A DNA stretch of 64,000 nt from Typhlomys cinereus (Eukaryota > Chordata > Mammalia > Rodentia > Platacanthomyidae), in NCBI GenBank assembly GCA_023101885.1, contig JALPQD010000102.1, positions 4,028,971 through 4,092,970 on the forward strand. The letters run 5' to 3'. How positions within the stretch are numbered: position 1 is the first letter of the stretch; each line of letters begins with the position of its first letter. Under the pieces are notes generated by a model. That model was not told where the DNA came from and did no database searches. It saw only the letters and a program-made list of their open reading frames with translations. Position numbers and translations under genes: made by a program. Shown one piece after another: positions 44,531-57,272 of this stretch.

Positions 44531-46440
44531 GCCATATTAAGGCTATTTTTTATTTCTATTTTAAAATGAAAATTGACCATTTTATGAGTCAGATTCCTCC
44601 AATATACATTATTTATTGGATTCTGAAACATTTCTTCCTCCACATTCCATTAAAAATACAGAATAAGTGATGGTTGACTGATAGTTGCCAGTGGGTCATC
44701 AGTTAATGATCAAATTATGATTTACTATTTATTGAACATTTTTATCTCAAAGGTTATTAGGAGTATTTTTCATATTCAATGTCAAAATGAAAATATAGGT
44801 CAAATACTCAATAGACTATAAAGAATTGCTAATACAAACTGGTTTTATTTTTTTCCAAAATAATACAGTTAGTAAATACTAGAGTTGGAATCTAAAATGA
44901 GAATGGAGAGATTAAAGATAGTGTTACAGATTTAAATGGAAAATGTGACATTTATGTTAGACATTAATTTTCATTTGTACCTCTGCTGTAAGGTCACAAA
45001 TTTATATATTTAGAATTTCTTTTTGTATAACATTATAATTGTCATATTTTTCACATTGAAAAGAGTGGACATATAGTAGGTATCCCTAAAATTATGAAAA
45101 AAACATACATCTATGCTTCCAAAATAAATGTTTTCAAAGATACCCTTTAGTAATGAGAAAGAACAGAAAACAGAGCAATTGTTGTACTTGGAAGCTTGAA
45201 AACTGGAAGTGTGGTTGTGTTCAGACTTATATGGAAAAAGCAGAATGAAAAATGACAATAATCTTTTCCTCAAATCTGATTCTTTTAAAAAAAAAATAGT
45301 GCTCCCAGGTAACTCAAAAGAGATGTTTGCAAGTGACTGGACACACATCAAAATGATTCTCTTATCTCTTTATCAAATCTTGCCATTTTTGTTGACTAAC
45401 ATGTGATGAAAGTGATGTGTCAGCACTGGGTCTTGTCAGGGAAAAGATTTTTCATGCTTCTTTCTTGCTCTTCACACCCTGCAGTAGTCTTATAAGCAAG
45501 TCCTGCATCACCTATTGAATGTTGACAGAGATTAAACCCAATGACACCATCACTCTAGCCAACAAGCAGTCCTGCTCTCAGAAAATGGGCAGCTATCTGA
45601 TTGCAAATGCATGAGAAAACCCATGCAAGACTTACCAATCTAGCTCCCAAATTCACACGAAACCACATTGGGTACGTAGATATATGAAAAATAACATATG
45701 TCTAGTTTTATATCAGTTTGTTACATATAATGGGTAATGACACAATGCATATTAAAGTTATTTACTGATTAACAGTGCAATTTTAACAGAAAGGTGCTTG
45801 CAACATTGCTGCAGTGAATGACTGCATCACATTCATATTCAAATGCTGTAGCTTTTTTTAAAAAGCATCCAAATAAAAATGAAGTTTGCTTTTGTGACAA
45901 ATTTCAGCTCTGCTGTTTATGGCAGTGGCATCACATACAATGATTTGTCATGCAATTTTATCTTTAAAGCTCAAAATTAATTACAAACATGAAACAAATC
46001 ATAGTTAAGACATACATTAAAAACAAATTACAATCTCAAAATAGATAATTTACAGCCGAGAAAATTAATCGGTTAAATTCAAAGTACCTAAAATAATTGA
46101 AAAAGAGTGAACAAACCAACAACAGTGTTTTCCAGCCACATAGAAAATAATGGTTAATGGATGAAAACACAGGTAAAACAGGTAGAGTCGATGAAACCAT
46201 AAGACCCTGATTCAGATAGGTCGAAATGCAAATTTGGAGATCATCTCTAAATCACAGTAATAATAAAATGAAAAATTAAAGCAAATCCCATTCTTTCAGC
46301 AAAATCAAAACAGAAACTATGGCATTGAGAATAAAATCAGTCATAAGTGAAAATAAATGCTATGTAACAGATGTCTCATTTTAAAGCAGCTCACATAAAT
46401 AGGTATTTTAGATGTTCTTATCACTAGCTACTACATCTTA
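44531..46440. other. Repeat-poor AT-rich DNA
   Basis: No gene is recognised. Around 45,790-46,080 the sequence is dense in ATTAATTAC/TAATTT-type motifs and lacks repeats, which could indicate conserved regulatory DNA, but I have no alignment. Confidence 0.35.
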
Positions 46441-46456
46441 TTCCACTAATATTCTT

Positions 46457-46485
46457 TAATTTTTAATTATTATTATTTATTCAAT

Positions 46486-46541
<56 letters not shown>

Positions 46542-46750
46542 ACCACGGGCGAATTCTGGAACCACTGTGGATGCCTCCACCTTCTTCTTGTTTACTCTGC
46601 CTCGGGATTCACAGGCTCCGCCCTACGAGGACCAGAAACGCAGGCTGCCCCCACTTCTTCCCGGCGTCTATACATGGGGTCTAGGATCCAAACTCAGGAC
46701 CTTCCACCTGCAAGGCAGAGGCTTAACCCCTCAGCCACCTCTCCAGCCCC
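46457..46750 (-). mobile_element. Young tRNA-headed SINE, exact 14-bp TSD
   Basis: An A/T tail (TTATTATTATTTATTCAATTG) is followed by a (GT)n run (46,489-46,538), GTAGAACCACGGGCGAATTC and a head end CCACCTCTCCAGCCCC. CCACTAATATTCTT is repeated exactly at 46,443-46,456 and 46,753-46,766. Cys-repeat frames are microsatellite translations. Confidence 0.95.
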
Positions 46751-46769
46751 AACCACTAATATTCTTGAA

Positions 46770-48130
46770 CCTAAGTTTTTGTGAAATTTGTATGCATACA
46801 ATTGTTCAGTTGGTATTCTGATCCAGAAATAATAAGAAAAATAAAATAAATAATACTACAACATTTTTCATCAAATAAAATTTTGTTTTGAGGCCAATAT
46901 ATTTGATATTGACTTCAACAATGGAGAAAATTTTATTTAAGATCTCAAACAAATATCATAAGTTATTTTACACATACATAACTGTTAAAGAGTATGTTTA
47001 AGTAATATGTTAAACAGTTACAAGTGACCAAATTTCTATTTTATTGTTGCAGATAACCTTTGCCACAAAAATCTTCACAGAGACAGTTAAGGGAAATGAT
47101 TTTAAGCACCATAATTTGTAATTTTATCTAAATTCACTACTGCAAAGACTAAGTAGATTGGGTTCACATTCAGTTTGTCAATAAATATTTCTATGTGATA
47201 AATACTTCATTTTTGGATTGCCCTTTAGTCGGACTTTTTTCAGAAATTTGCTTATAATGTATTCATGTCATCATACACTAAAGAACTCCATATAGATATT
47301 TGGGATTAATAAAGAAAACAAAAATAAATGGAGGCAAAGGCTCATGTAAAGGTGAGAACAATCAATACATAGATATTCATATACTGCAATATTTTTTGAT
47401 AAAAATCAATCTTATAGATATTCTTGGGAACAGTGTAAAATATGGGGTCAAAAATACAAAGATGATAATAAAAACTCTCAGGTTTATGGATAAACTTGGT
47501 GAATTCCAAGATTACTTTAACTCAACAGCTATAAGAAAATAAAGGAAAAAAAAAAAAAAAGAAGGGTGATGAAATGAAAACAAGGTCAGCAAAAAAAAAA
47601 TAAAAAAATAAGCAAAAAAAAAAAGAAAATAAAGGATAAGAATGACTATCTTTAATAACAAAAATATTCATAAACATCTTCAAAAGCTTATTATACACAA
47701 AAATAATTACCAACATCTTTGATGATCAATGAATTTATTTACATATGTTAGTCCCATGAGCATTTTTTTAGGACTTTACTAAAACAAATTTAGTGTGATT
47801 CCTAAATGTATCTTTCCAGTCAGGTATTATTTACAGGGTTATCTTTTTTGCTTTAGACTGTCATGAAGAACTCTGCTTTGAAAACAATCCAGGTAAAATA
47901 GGATAGTTCTTTTAAGAAGTTGTATTAATACAATTGGTTGTAAAAGTAAGAAAAAAAGTCTTAAATTTTATCTTTCACTAGATTCAAAATGAAAAATCAA
48001 TCATAGGTCTAGGCACAAATTGAGAAATAATACACTGAAATGGAAATTAAGGTAAATGATGTTCATGACTCTGGGTTAAGAAATTTTGTTTTGAATACAG
48101 TGAAATATAATTTTCTTTGAAAAAACAAAA
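46770..48130. other. AT-rich DNA with a small A-rich insertion
   Basis: No gene is recognised. An A-rich insert flanked by 14-bp direct repeats lies at 47,533-47,636 (see findings). Confidence 0.4.
47547..47622 (+). mobile_element. Small A-rich insertion with 14-bp flanking repeats
   Basis: AAGAAAATAAAGGA occurs exactly at 47,533-47,546 and 47,623-47,636. Between them is a ~76-bp insert made of poly(A) runs around a short unique core (GAAGGGTGATGAAATGAAAACAAGGTCAGC). The configuration fits an L1-endonuclease-mediated insertion of a tiny or mostly tail RNA, although slippage in A-rich DNA is possible. Confidence 0.55.
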
Positions 48131-48131
48131 T

Positions 48132-48445
48132 TGAGGAAGCCAGAGTGATGTTTCAATAGATAAAGTGTTTGTCACATAAGCATAAAGATCTGAATTCAAA
48201 TCCATTAGAACCCATGTAAACAGTCAGATATATCAAGATGTGCCTGTAATCACAGCAGTAGGGAGACAGAAATGGAATTATCCCTGAGCCTTTCTGCCTA
48301 GCTAGTCTAAATTAAATGGTGAGTTCCATGTTCATTCAGAGATTCTGTTTCAAAAAAAGTAACATGGAGATATATAGAGAAAGATACCCAACATTGACCT
48401 CTAATCTCCATGTGCACATGTACAAACATGCACACACAAAAAACA
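48132..48445 (+). mobile_element. B4-like SINE (ID/B1 dimer), sense
   Basis: ID-like head (AGTGATGTTTCAATAGATAAAG … GATCTGAATTCAAATCC), then a B1-like block (GATGTGCCTGTAATCACAGCAG), then CCCAACATTGACCTCTAATCTCCATGTGCACATG and a CA/A-rich tail. The order matches full B4 structure, diverged. Confidence 0.75.
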
Positions 48446-49104
48446 ATAATGAAAGCAACAAATTTAATGTAGTGAACACCATTAAATTGAAACATTTGCT
48501 TCCAAAAGATAATTCCAGGAATATAAAAAGACAAGTCTCAAATAGAAAAAGAAATTGCAAAACACATAAAGAATATGTATTTAAAGTGTTTAAAGAACAC
48601 GGTCAACAATATGAAAATAAGCCACTTAAACAAATGAAACAGATACTAAGGAAAATATAAAAGTGAAGATGAAATGAGAGGATTTGCAACATAATCAGTA
48701 GGTCAGAAAGGCTAAAATTAAGACATAACATATCTTGAGGAAGACTGAAAAAACTTCAGATGGAAATATCTACTGTAAGTTTCCATTTTTGCAAAAATCC
48801 AGAACCAACAAAATGTTCTTTTGTAGCTTGCTGGACAAGGATGCATACTGGTGATCAGAACTGAAAAGGGATACTATGTACAATCCAGCTTTTGGAGCAT
48901 GATGCATGCCTCTTACCTTGATTATAATTTACATTCCCTAGGTACAAACATTTCTCAATATTTACCATATTATGTGTGTTAAATATAAGCCACTTGTTGC
49001 ATTTTGGTCCTACCTTAATACATCTGAGGGAGGGGTGAGGAAAGAGTACCCTGCTCTTGTCTGCTGAAGTAGGTAGACTTACTAGTCATAAGTATATCGA
49101 TTAC

Positions 49105-49316
49105 CAATCTGGGTAGATGGTTCAGTAGATAAGAACCTGGGTTCAAATTCCCAGAGCTGACATTAGAAAACCAGGAATGATCACCTTGGGATTGGTGAGA
49201 AACACTGACTCAAGGACCCAAAGTGAAGAGTGACAAAGCAGGACATCTAAGTTTCTCTTCTGAGCTCTATGCATATGCACACATGAGCACAAGAAGCTGA
49301 ACACAGCCATTCTCAA

Positions 49317-49318
<2 letters not shown>
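49105..49318 (+). mobile_element. B4-like SINE, degraded
   Basis: Head-like GGGTAGATGGTTCAGTAGATAAG and GTTCAAATTCCCAGAGCTGAC are followed by TTCTCTTCTGAGCTCTATGCATATGCACACATGAGC. An expanded (GA)n run follows at 49,321-49,351. Confidence 0.6.

Positions 49319-49320
<2 letters not shown>

Positions 49321-49351
<31 letters not shown>
49321..49351. repeat. (GA)n microsatellite
   Basis: Pure AG run at the tail of a SINE. Confidence 0.95.
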
Positions 49352-49355
<4 letters not shown>

Positions 49356-49359
49356 TGAT

Positions 49360-51208
49360 TACCTAGGGCAAAAAAAAAAAAAGAACTGGATTGGCAAAAT
49401 AAGTCTACAGGATAAGAAGATGCATAAACTGAGATGGGAAATGACACAGGTAAACCATACATCACAGGAAGAAGAAACAAAACATCTAGCAGAGATTTAT
49501 GTAACGTGTTGCTACTGTCATTTAACACTCCGCTGTGCTACCTTTGGCTGCTGCTTCTTGCACCCCATTACTGGCACCAGAGTGGATATTTTGCTATTCC
49601 AAGTGAATGTGTTTTGCTTTGTTTTGTTTTACCAATAGGCAAATACAAATAGCAACTTCTGTTTTATTTTTCAGATATAGATTTGGGAATTACTGAGTAT
49701 ATGTGCAATGATTGTGAAACTAAACTACCTTTGAGATGGTCTGTATGGCTTGGCTGTGGAGTCAAATGCTCCCTGTCTTCTTTGCCAGAATCAGTATATA
49801 AAGCCTGTTCAGTTGATTTACTGAAACATTTTAGTCAGTAGCTGCCTCTGTAGAAAGTGTTCATTTAACATAGGACTGTAAAACTTGAAAACCAATCTAT
49901 GCTTCAGAATCTACTCCCCTTTCAGCTAAAGCCAGCTCTTCAATTTAAGCCTCCCCACACCCACAGTCTCTTTCAGATAGAATGCTATCACACATTTTGC
50001 TGCTAAATCATGAAAAGTGATAGAATATCTACTCTTTTTCAAGAGTCATGGTCAAATTATACCCTTTCAAAAGGTGATATAATACTCCAGTCAGTAATTT
50101 CATCTATTTGTATGCACTTCAGGTTTGCCAATTACCGTTACAAGCTGTAAATTGGTTATTTTGAGAGTGTAATTTGATTTTTAATGTTTATCTTAACAGG
50201 CTGATTTGTTTTGTCTTTTTATTTGTTTCACATTTTAGAAATTAATTTTAAGTTGATACTGTGTGTCCTAAAAAGAAAGGTAGACATTGCAAACCTTCTG
50301 CACTTTCAGTAGTTGACAATGACACATAATTTTTGGTTAGAACCATAGATAGAATGCAAAATAAAAAAAAAGCTGGCCACTTTTTCTTTACTTAGCAAAA
50401 AATCATCACTTGTACTAAAGGAGATGTGCTGGCTTAAATTGCAAATACACATAGCACACTAGCTGTCACTTTCAAATACACATAAGCAAAATTGGACCTA
50501 TGCAATGCAGTAAAAATGTTATAATTTTCAAGAATTATTCTAAAGCATAAGACCAAAATGTTTCCAGGGTTACTTTAATGTACTCATCCTCAATGTTCTC
50601 TGGGATTTGTCCAGTACATTCACCTTACTTACAAAAACTGTTTGATTAAACAACTATCTTCAGACACATGCATCCTTGGAAAAGAAAACTCGATATTTGG
50701 GAAACACACACTTCTGGGTTACAACTATAACTGTAACTCTGGCAGTGATTGTGAATGTTAATGCTCTTAGGAAAATTTGAAGTTGGTTTGTGGGATCCAA
50801 CAAATTTTTACCTCTCATGTGATTTTGAGAAATAAACATAACAGTGCAGAAAAGTTACTAAAACTTAGGAAGAGTGAAGCACAGATAAGGAATTGCAGTT
50901 GAAGAAGGTGAGGCAAGTCCTTTTGCAGAGCTGAAATTACAAAAAGCATCAGAGAACAAAGTGTTCCATCAAGGAACTGTGAGACATTTAAGAATTCAAT
51001 AATGAAATCAAATTGCTGGCCTTTGAAACAGCCTGATGTTGCTACATTTCTGTGAGGACGAAGTATCTAATCTCTTAGAACTGGCAAGTGAAAGAAGCTT
51101 TGAATTGGAGATTTATCAAAGTATCAATTTAACAGGGAAACATCCAATGAAACAAGAAGTCTAACTGGCTTGAAACAGGAAAAAAAAAATACATAAATCA
51201 CAGAAAGA
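49360..51208. other. Repeat-poor DNA
   Basis: No gene or clear repeat. The 49,920-50,230 part (for example CAATTACCGTTACAAGCTGTAAATTGG) is unusual in lacking repeat signatures and could be conserved non-coding DNA. Confidence 0.3.
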
Positions 51209-51211
51209 GAA

Positions 51212-51360
51212 TGATAGCCCAGCATAGTGGTACATACCTGTAAGCAGAGCACTTGAAGCTTATGTAGAAGAGTTATATATGTAAGAAATATTTGGGATAC
51301 ATAGAAAGTTCTAGGCCAATTTGAGTTACATATCTAGATACTATGTCCATAGAAAGATAA
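51212..51360 (+). mobile_element. Old B1-like SINE
   Basis: AGCCCAGCATAGTGGTACATACCTGTAAGCAGAGCACTTGAAGC matches the B1 5' end. The second half is decayed, and the tail leads into a tetranucleotide array. Confidence 0.6.
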
Positions 51361-51369
51361 ATAGCTGTA

Positions 51370-51446
51370 TGGATCGACGGATGGATGGACGGACGGATGG
51401 ACGAACGGATGGATGGACGGACGGATGGATGGATGGAGGACAGACA
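51370..51446. repeat. GGAT/GGAC/GGACG mixed tetranucleotide array
   Basis: About 18 units of GGAT, GGAC and GAAC intermixed, containing CpG-rich GGACGGAC variants, end in GGAGGACAGACAGATA. The minus-strand Ser/Ile/His/Pro frame is a repeat translation. Confidence 0.95.
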
Positions 51447-51510
51447 GATAGATAACATCAATAAAAATGAGTTATCTAGATAGATAACATCAATAAAAAA
51501 TGAGTCATCT
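51447..51510. repeat. 32-bp tandem duplication
   Basis: GATAGATAACATCAATAAAA begins at 51,447 and again at 51,479. The two 32-bp units differ by one A indel and a T/C change (GTTATCT/GTCATCT). Confidence 0.92.
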
Positions 51511-51514
51511 CCCA

Positions 51515-52195
51515 GATCCCAGATTCTTCAATTTTTAAGCTTTTCATAGTTTTTTTTAATTTTTTTTCAGTAATCACATGAAATAATAGCTTGTTATATG
51601 ATGTTTTCCTACATGATTCACTATGCTTTGCTCATTTTGCCAGTATCACTCTTCCTTAGAAATATTCCTATTCCAAGTACAAGTTTGAAGAATTAGAGAA
51701 TAAAAATAGAAAAATAATAAAATGATTAAATATAATTCTAAAATGTGTTTTCCGGAATTGTTCGATTAGTGTTTAACACTTAGGTGCCTTAAGCTGAAAC
51801 ATCACAAATAATATACTTGTGTTTCAGTAGTTAATAATGAATTTGAGGCCTTCAGGAAACTGTCTTTCTTATCAATTATGGATTTAGAGATAATTGTAAT
51901 TTTGCACACATTTAAAAAAATAGGTTAAAGAAATCTCATGTATCTTTCCCCAAGTTTGTCAATGGTCACATTTACTAAATCTATAGTAGAGCTAGGACGC
52001 AGGTTTTGACACAACAAAAATAATTCACAGGAATTATTTTTTTCTGTTAACTACACAAAATAATGGGTTTAATTGTGAAATGCATGGACATGTATGCCAA
52101 ACACTTCAAAAAATGCTTCATGAAGTACTTTTATAGCCTTACTCATTTCTCTTTCACTGTACTATCTTTGTAAATCCTCTGTAATACTGGTTTTC
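51515..52195. other. No gene recognised
   Basis: AT-rich unique-looking DNA. Confidence 0.4.
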
Positions 52196-52199
52196 AATT

Positions 52200-52615
52200 T
52201 TATAATTTTATTAATTCATGAATATTACAGAGTTGGACCTATGAAGTACTAATATTCTGGGACAGCCTTTTATCACTGCATAATTCTGTGATTTAAGCAG
52301 CTGATGTATGTGTCAGTTTGTTCTTTCCCTTGCTGGACACTGTGTTACAGTATGCACCATGAGGTGTTAAGCCATTTTATATCTCTGAAGGATACACAAA
52401 TTTTTTCCAGAATTTTTAATCTCATGAATAGTTATTATTACTTGTTTGAACAGATTTTTGTATAAATCTAACTTAATCTTTTCCTACAGTGTCTATTAAT
52501 ACAGGTGCTAAACTTTAAGGTAATCATTTGCTTACTTTTTAATAAACTGCTAATGTGATTTCCAGAATTACTATACCGTATTATGCTTAATATATCTATA
52601 TAAATGAGTTCATTT
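52200..52615 (-). mobile_element. Ancient LINE-1 ORF2 C-terminal fragment, antisense
   Basis: Text such as TTTTTGTATAAATCTAACTTAATCTTTTCC, CAGGTGCTAAACTTTAAGGTAATCATTTGC and ACTGCTAATGTGATTTCCAGAATTAC follows the order of antisense L1 ORF2 end sequence ('…GGTTTTTGTGTGAACATA… GTGGAATTGCTGGGTCATAT…'). It is very diverged. Confidence 0.45.
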
Positions 52616-52650
52616 AAGATTCATTTTATTATTCATTATCAGCATTACAT

Positions 52651-53131
52651 CTTTTTTATTTTATTTATTTTCTCCACTCATACAAACTTGATAGGTTCCT
52701 CATTCCCCTCCTTCTCTCTACCCCTCCCTGGATCCCCTTGCTTGCTTCCCCCTTTTCCCCTTCATTCCCCCCCCCCATCCCTTTCTCCCAGTGCCCCCTT
52801 CCACCCCCTCCCCGTTGCTGGAGCATCTTTTACTGTGCATGTCAAACTTTCCTCTGGGTCCTCCTCTTCTGATGAGGTGTAAGGAATCAATAGCATTACT
52901 TAGAGCTCTTTGTGGTTGTTCCCCTTTAGTATAGGAACACTATTGTGGCTGTTAATCCCTTGCCTTTAAGGATCCTGGTGCCTGTGATCAATGCTAGCCT
53001 TTGGGGGGGGGTCAATGATATGTTAGTAATTGCGCAGGTCATGCAAAGTCCTATTATGATTACTTTGGCCCTAACTTGTGTGTAGTGTCTTGCATATCGT
53101 TGCTCCACCCCATCTTCAGGCTCTTACAATC
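52651..53131 (-). mobile_element. 5'-truncated LINE-1 3' UTR copy, antisense
   Basis: Poly(T), then CACTCATACAAACTTGATAGG, a polypyrimidine tract (52,705-52,815) and 3' UTR text homologous to 34,735-35,145, stopping at GCTCTTACAATC. A ~35-50-bp non-L1 gap separates it from the next L1. Clear target-site duplications were not found. Confidence 0.85.
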
Positions 53132-56100
53132 TTTTTGTTTGTTTGTTTCAAATGTGAATTTATTTTCTTTCTTTCTTTTTCTTTTTTTTATTTCCGCTCA
53201 TACAAACTTAACAGGTACACCGGTCCCCTCCCTCCCTCCACCCTCCAACCCCCACCACCCTGCTCCCCCCCAACCTTCCTCCCCATCCCCCAGTGCCTCC
53301 CCCTCCCATCCCCAGAGCATCTTTTAATGTGCATGCCAGACTCTCCTCTGGGTCCTCCTCTCCGATGAGGTGCAAGGACCCAGTGGCATTTCCCAGAACC
53401 CTTTCCTGTGTTCCCCTTAAGCTTAGGAGCATTACTGTGGCCGTCAATCCCTAGCACCCAAGGATCCTAGTGCCTTTAGTCCATGCTAGACTTTGTGTTG
53501 GACATTACGCAGGGCATGCAAAGTCTTATTATGATTGCTTCTGCCCTAACTTGTGTGAAGTATCTTGCATAACATTACTCCTCCCATTCTGTGCTCTTAC
53601 AATGTTACCACCCCCTCTTCCTCAAATTCCCCTGAGCTTCAGTATGGAGAGAGATTAGGCTGGCCTAGTTCCAGGTGGTTGATATAGGGTCTCTGATGTT
53701 TTTAATTATGGTTTGTTGATTTTTTTTTTCAGTTTTGATGCTCCTGCAATGCCCGTGGCTCCATTCTGATGGGAATTGGATGTCACCCCCTGGCCAGAGA
53801 TAAAATCCTGTCAAAATAGAGTCTTGTTATAAGAATATATTCAAAGGTAGATGGAATAAAAGTAGGAGACCGTGGTGAGGGAGGGGTCAATCACCCATTA
53901 GCAAAAATGATTACTTTCTATCTGCCAGACTATATGCCCTCCCCTTTTGGTGAGATCATACCCCATTAGTTACAAATGATCAGGAAGGAAAGTCTGTGAA
54001 CTTAACCTTGATGGTGGCCTATTTTCTCTGCTGTAACATGGTCCCACCTGTCCTTGTTTCTGGTGAGGCCCTCCTTTCCGATCCCTCCTGTTTATAATCT
54101 TTGCAATTACTGTAGGTATCACAGAGATTTATCCTTGAGTGTCTCTAAGTGGCTTTGGTACTAGGATCCACCTATTAGGAAGTACATACGTCACTTAATT
54201 TTCTGTGTCTGGGATACTTCACTCAATATAATTGTTTCTAATTCCATCCATTTCCTCGCAAATTGCATTAATCCATCATTTTTGATGGTGAATACTATTC
54301 CATTGTATAAATGTACCATATTTTCCTTATCCACTTGTCAACTGTTGGACATTTGGGTTGATTCCATGACTTTGCTATTGTAAACAATGCTGCTATGAAC
54401 ATGGTTGTGCTTGTGCTATCGAGGTGAATTTTTGCTGTATGGGGGGTTATTCCCAAAAGTGGAATAGCAGGGTCATATGGCATTTCAATCTTTAATTTCT
54501 TTATGAATTGCCAGATGGCTCGCCAGAGTGACTGTATGAGCCTGCATTCCCACCAGCAATGTAGGAGAGTTCCCCTCTCTCCACATCCTCTCCAGGACTT
54601 GGTGTTGTTTGTATTGTGGATTTTTGCCATCCTGACCGGGGTGTGATGATATCTCAGGGAAGTTTAGATTTACATTTCCCTGATGGCTAAGGATGTGGAG
54701 CATTTTTAGGACATTTGTTAGACATTTTAATTTTGTGAAAGTTTCTTTTAAGCTTCAAGGCTCATTTTTTAGTTGGCCCATTTGTTTCCTTGGTGTTTAG
54801 TTTTCTAAGTTCTTTGTGCACTCTGGATAATAGAGCTCTATCAGATATGTGGATAGTGAAGATTTTCTCCTATTCTGTCGGTTGCCTTTGTGCTCAAGTT
54901 ACAATCTCCTTATCTGAACAGAAGCTCTTTAATTTCACAAGATCCCATCTGTTGAGTGTTGGTTGTAGTGACTGTGCTACTGGATGTCCGTTTAGGAACT
55001 GTTGGCCTAGCCCAATCAGCCCGAGGGAGTTCCCTACTCTTTTAACTATGATTTTTATAGTCTCTGGCCTTATATCGAGGTCTTTGATCCATTTGGAATT
55101 AAATCTTGCACATGGTGACAAGTACGGGTACAGTTTTAATATTTTGCATGTGGATATTGAGTTTTGCCAGTACTATTTGTTGAAGATGCTGTTCTTTTTC
55201 CATTGGATTTTTTGGGCCCCTTTATCAAAGATCAAATGGCTGTAGTTGTGTGGGCTTATATCTGGGTCTTCAACCCTTATCCACTGATCTGTGTGTGTAT
55301 TTTGAAGTCAGTACCAGGCTGTTTTTACAACTATGGATTTATAGTATAGACTAAGGTTTGGTATGGTGATACCTCCAGCAGTGTTTTTGTTACTCAGGAT
55401 TGTTTTTGCTATCCTGGTCTTTTGTGCCTCCATATGAATTTTGAGATTGTTTGATCAACTTCTTTAAAGAATTGCTTTGCGATTTTAATTGGTATAGCAT
55501 TGAATCTGTATACTGCCTTTGGTAGGATGGTCATTTTTAAATGATATTGATTCTGCCAATCCAGGAACATGGGAGGTTTTTCCACCTTCTGGTGTCTTCT
55601 GCAATTTCTTTCTTTAGGGGTTAAAAGTTTTCATTGTAAAGGTCACTTACTTCCTTGGTTAGGTTTATACCAAGATATTTCATTTTTTTTAGGGGGTATA
55701 GTAAATAGGATTGTTTTTCTCAGGGCTTTTTCACTTCTTTCATTCTGGGCATATAGGAAGGCCACTGATTTTTGTACATTTGTTTTGTATCCTGCCACCC
55801 TGCTGAACTCCTGTATTAGTTCCAGGAGTTTCCTGGTGGAGTTTTTGGGATCACTAAGGTATAAGATCATGTCAACTGCAAATAGAGATAACTTGATTTC
55901 TTCCTTGCCAATTTGAATCCCTTTTATTTCCCTTTCTTGTCTTATGACTTCAGCTAAGACTTCAAGTACAATATTGAATAAAAATTGTGACAGTGGACAG
56001 CCTTGTCTAGTTACTGATCAAAGTGGGAATGCTTCAAGTTATTCGCCATTGAGTATAACACTTTCTGTGGGCTTGTTGTATACTGCTTTTATTGTATTGA

Positions 56101-56403
56101 TAAAGGTTCCTTTCATTCCAACTGTCTCTAGGGTTTTGACCATAAAGGGCTGTTGGATCTTGTCAAAAGCTTTTTCTGCATCTATCGAGAGTATCATGTG
56201 GTCTTAGACTTTGGACTGGTTTATACGGTGAATTACATTTATTGATTTGCATATGTTGAACCAACATTGTGTGCCTGGGATAAAGCCTACTTGATCCCTG
56301 TGAATGATCTTTTTGATATGTTTTGGATCCCACTTGCTAACACTTTGTTGAGAATGTTTACATCTGTGTTCATCAAAGACATTGGCCTATAGTTTTCTTT
56401 TTT

Positions 56404-57272
56404 TTAATTTTTTATTAAAAATGTAATTATACATTTTAAAATTTTTTTACCAGTTCCCCCCCTCCCCCCTCCTCCCCCCGAGCCCCCTCCTCCCCCTCCT
56501 CTCCCTTCCCATCCCCCAGTGCCTCCCCCCCAATTCCCAGAGAGTCCTTTATTGTGTACGCCTGACTCTCCACTGGGTCCTCCTCTCCGATGACATATAA
56601 GGACCCAGTGGCATTTCCATAAGCCCTTTCTCTTGTTCCCCTTAAGCATAGGAGCACTACTATGGCTGTCAATCCCTTGCCTCCAGGGATCTCGGTGCCC
56701 TTGACAGATGCTAGACTTTATGAGGGCAACAGTGCGCTGGACATTGTGCAGGGCATGCAAAGTCCCATTATGATTGCTTTGGCCCCAACTATTGTTGAGA
56801 ATCTTGTAAATCGTTGCTCCTCCCATCCTTTTGCTCTTACAATCTTACCACCCCCTCTTCCGCAAATGTCCCTGAGCTCCAGGATGGGGAGAGATTAGGC
56901 TGGCCTAGTTCTATGTGATTGATATAGAGTCTCTGAAGTTCTGGATTGTGGTTTGTTGATTTTCTTTTGCAGTTTTGCTGTTCCTGCAATGCCCTTCACT
57001 CCATCCTGGTGGGCATTGTATATTATCCCCTGGCCAGAGACAAAAAGCTGTTAAACTGGATTCTTGTTATAAGAGCACATTCAAGGGTAGATGTAATAAA
57101 AGTAGGAAACCTCAGTGAGGGAGGGGATCATCACCCATTTGCAAAATGATTACTTTTTATCTTCTAGACTATAGGCCCTCCCCTTCTGGTGAGATCAGGA
57201 AAGAACGTCTGTGAACTTAACCAGGTTTCTCATTACTTACTTGCAGACCTTGATGGATCAACAGGTCAAAAG
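56404..57272 (-). mobile_element. Nested LINE-1 3' UTR insertion with 5' inversion, 16-bp TSD
   Basis: TATAGTTTTCTTTTTT occurs exactly at 56,388-56,403 and 57,273-57,288, so this is a clean insertion into the second L1's ORF2. It contains poly(T), a polypyrimidine tract (56,456-56,520), and 3' UTR text to CCTTGATGG. It then flips to L1 sense for 57,256-57,272. The flip matches ORF2 endonuclease sequence. Confidence 0.95.
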
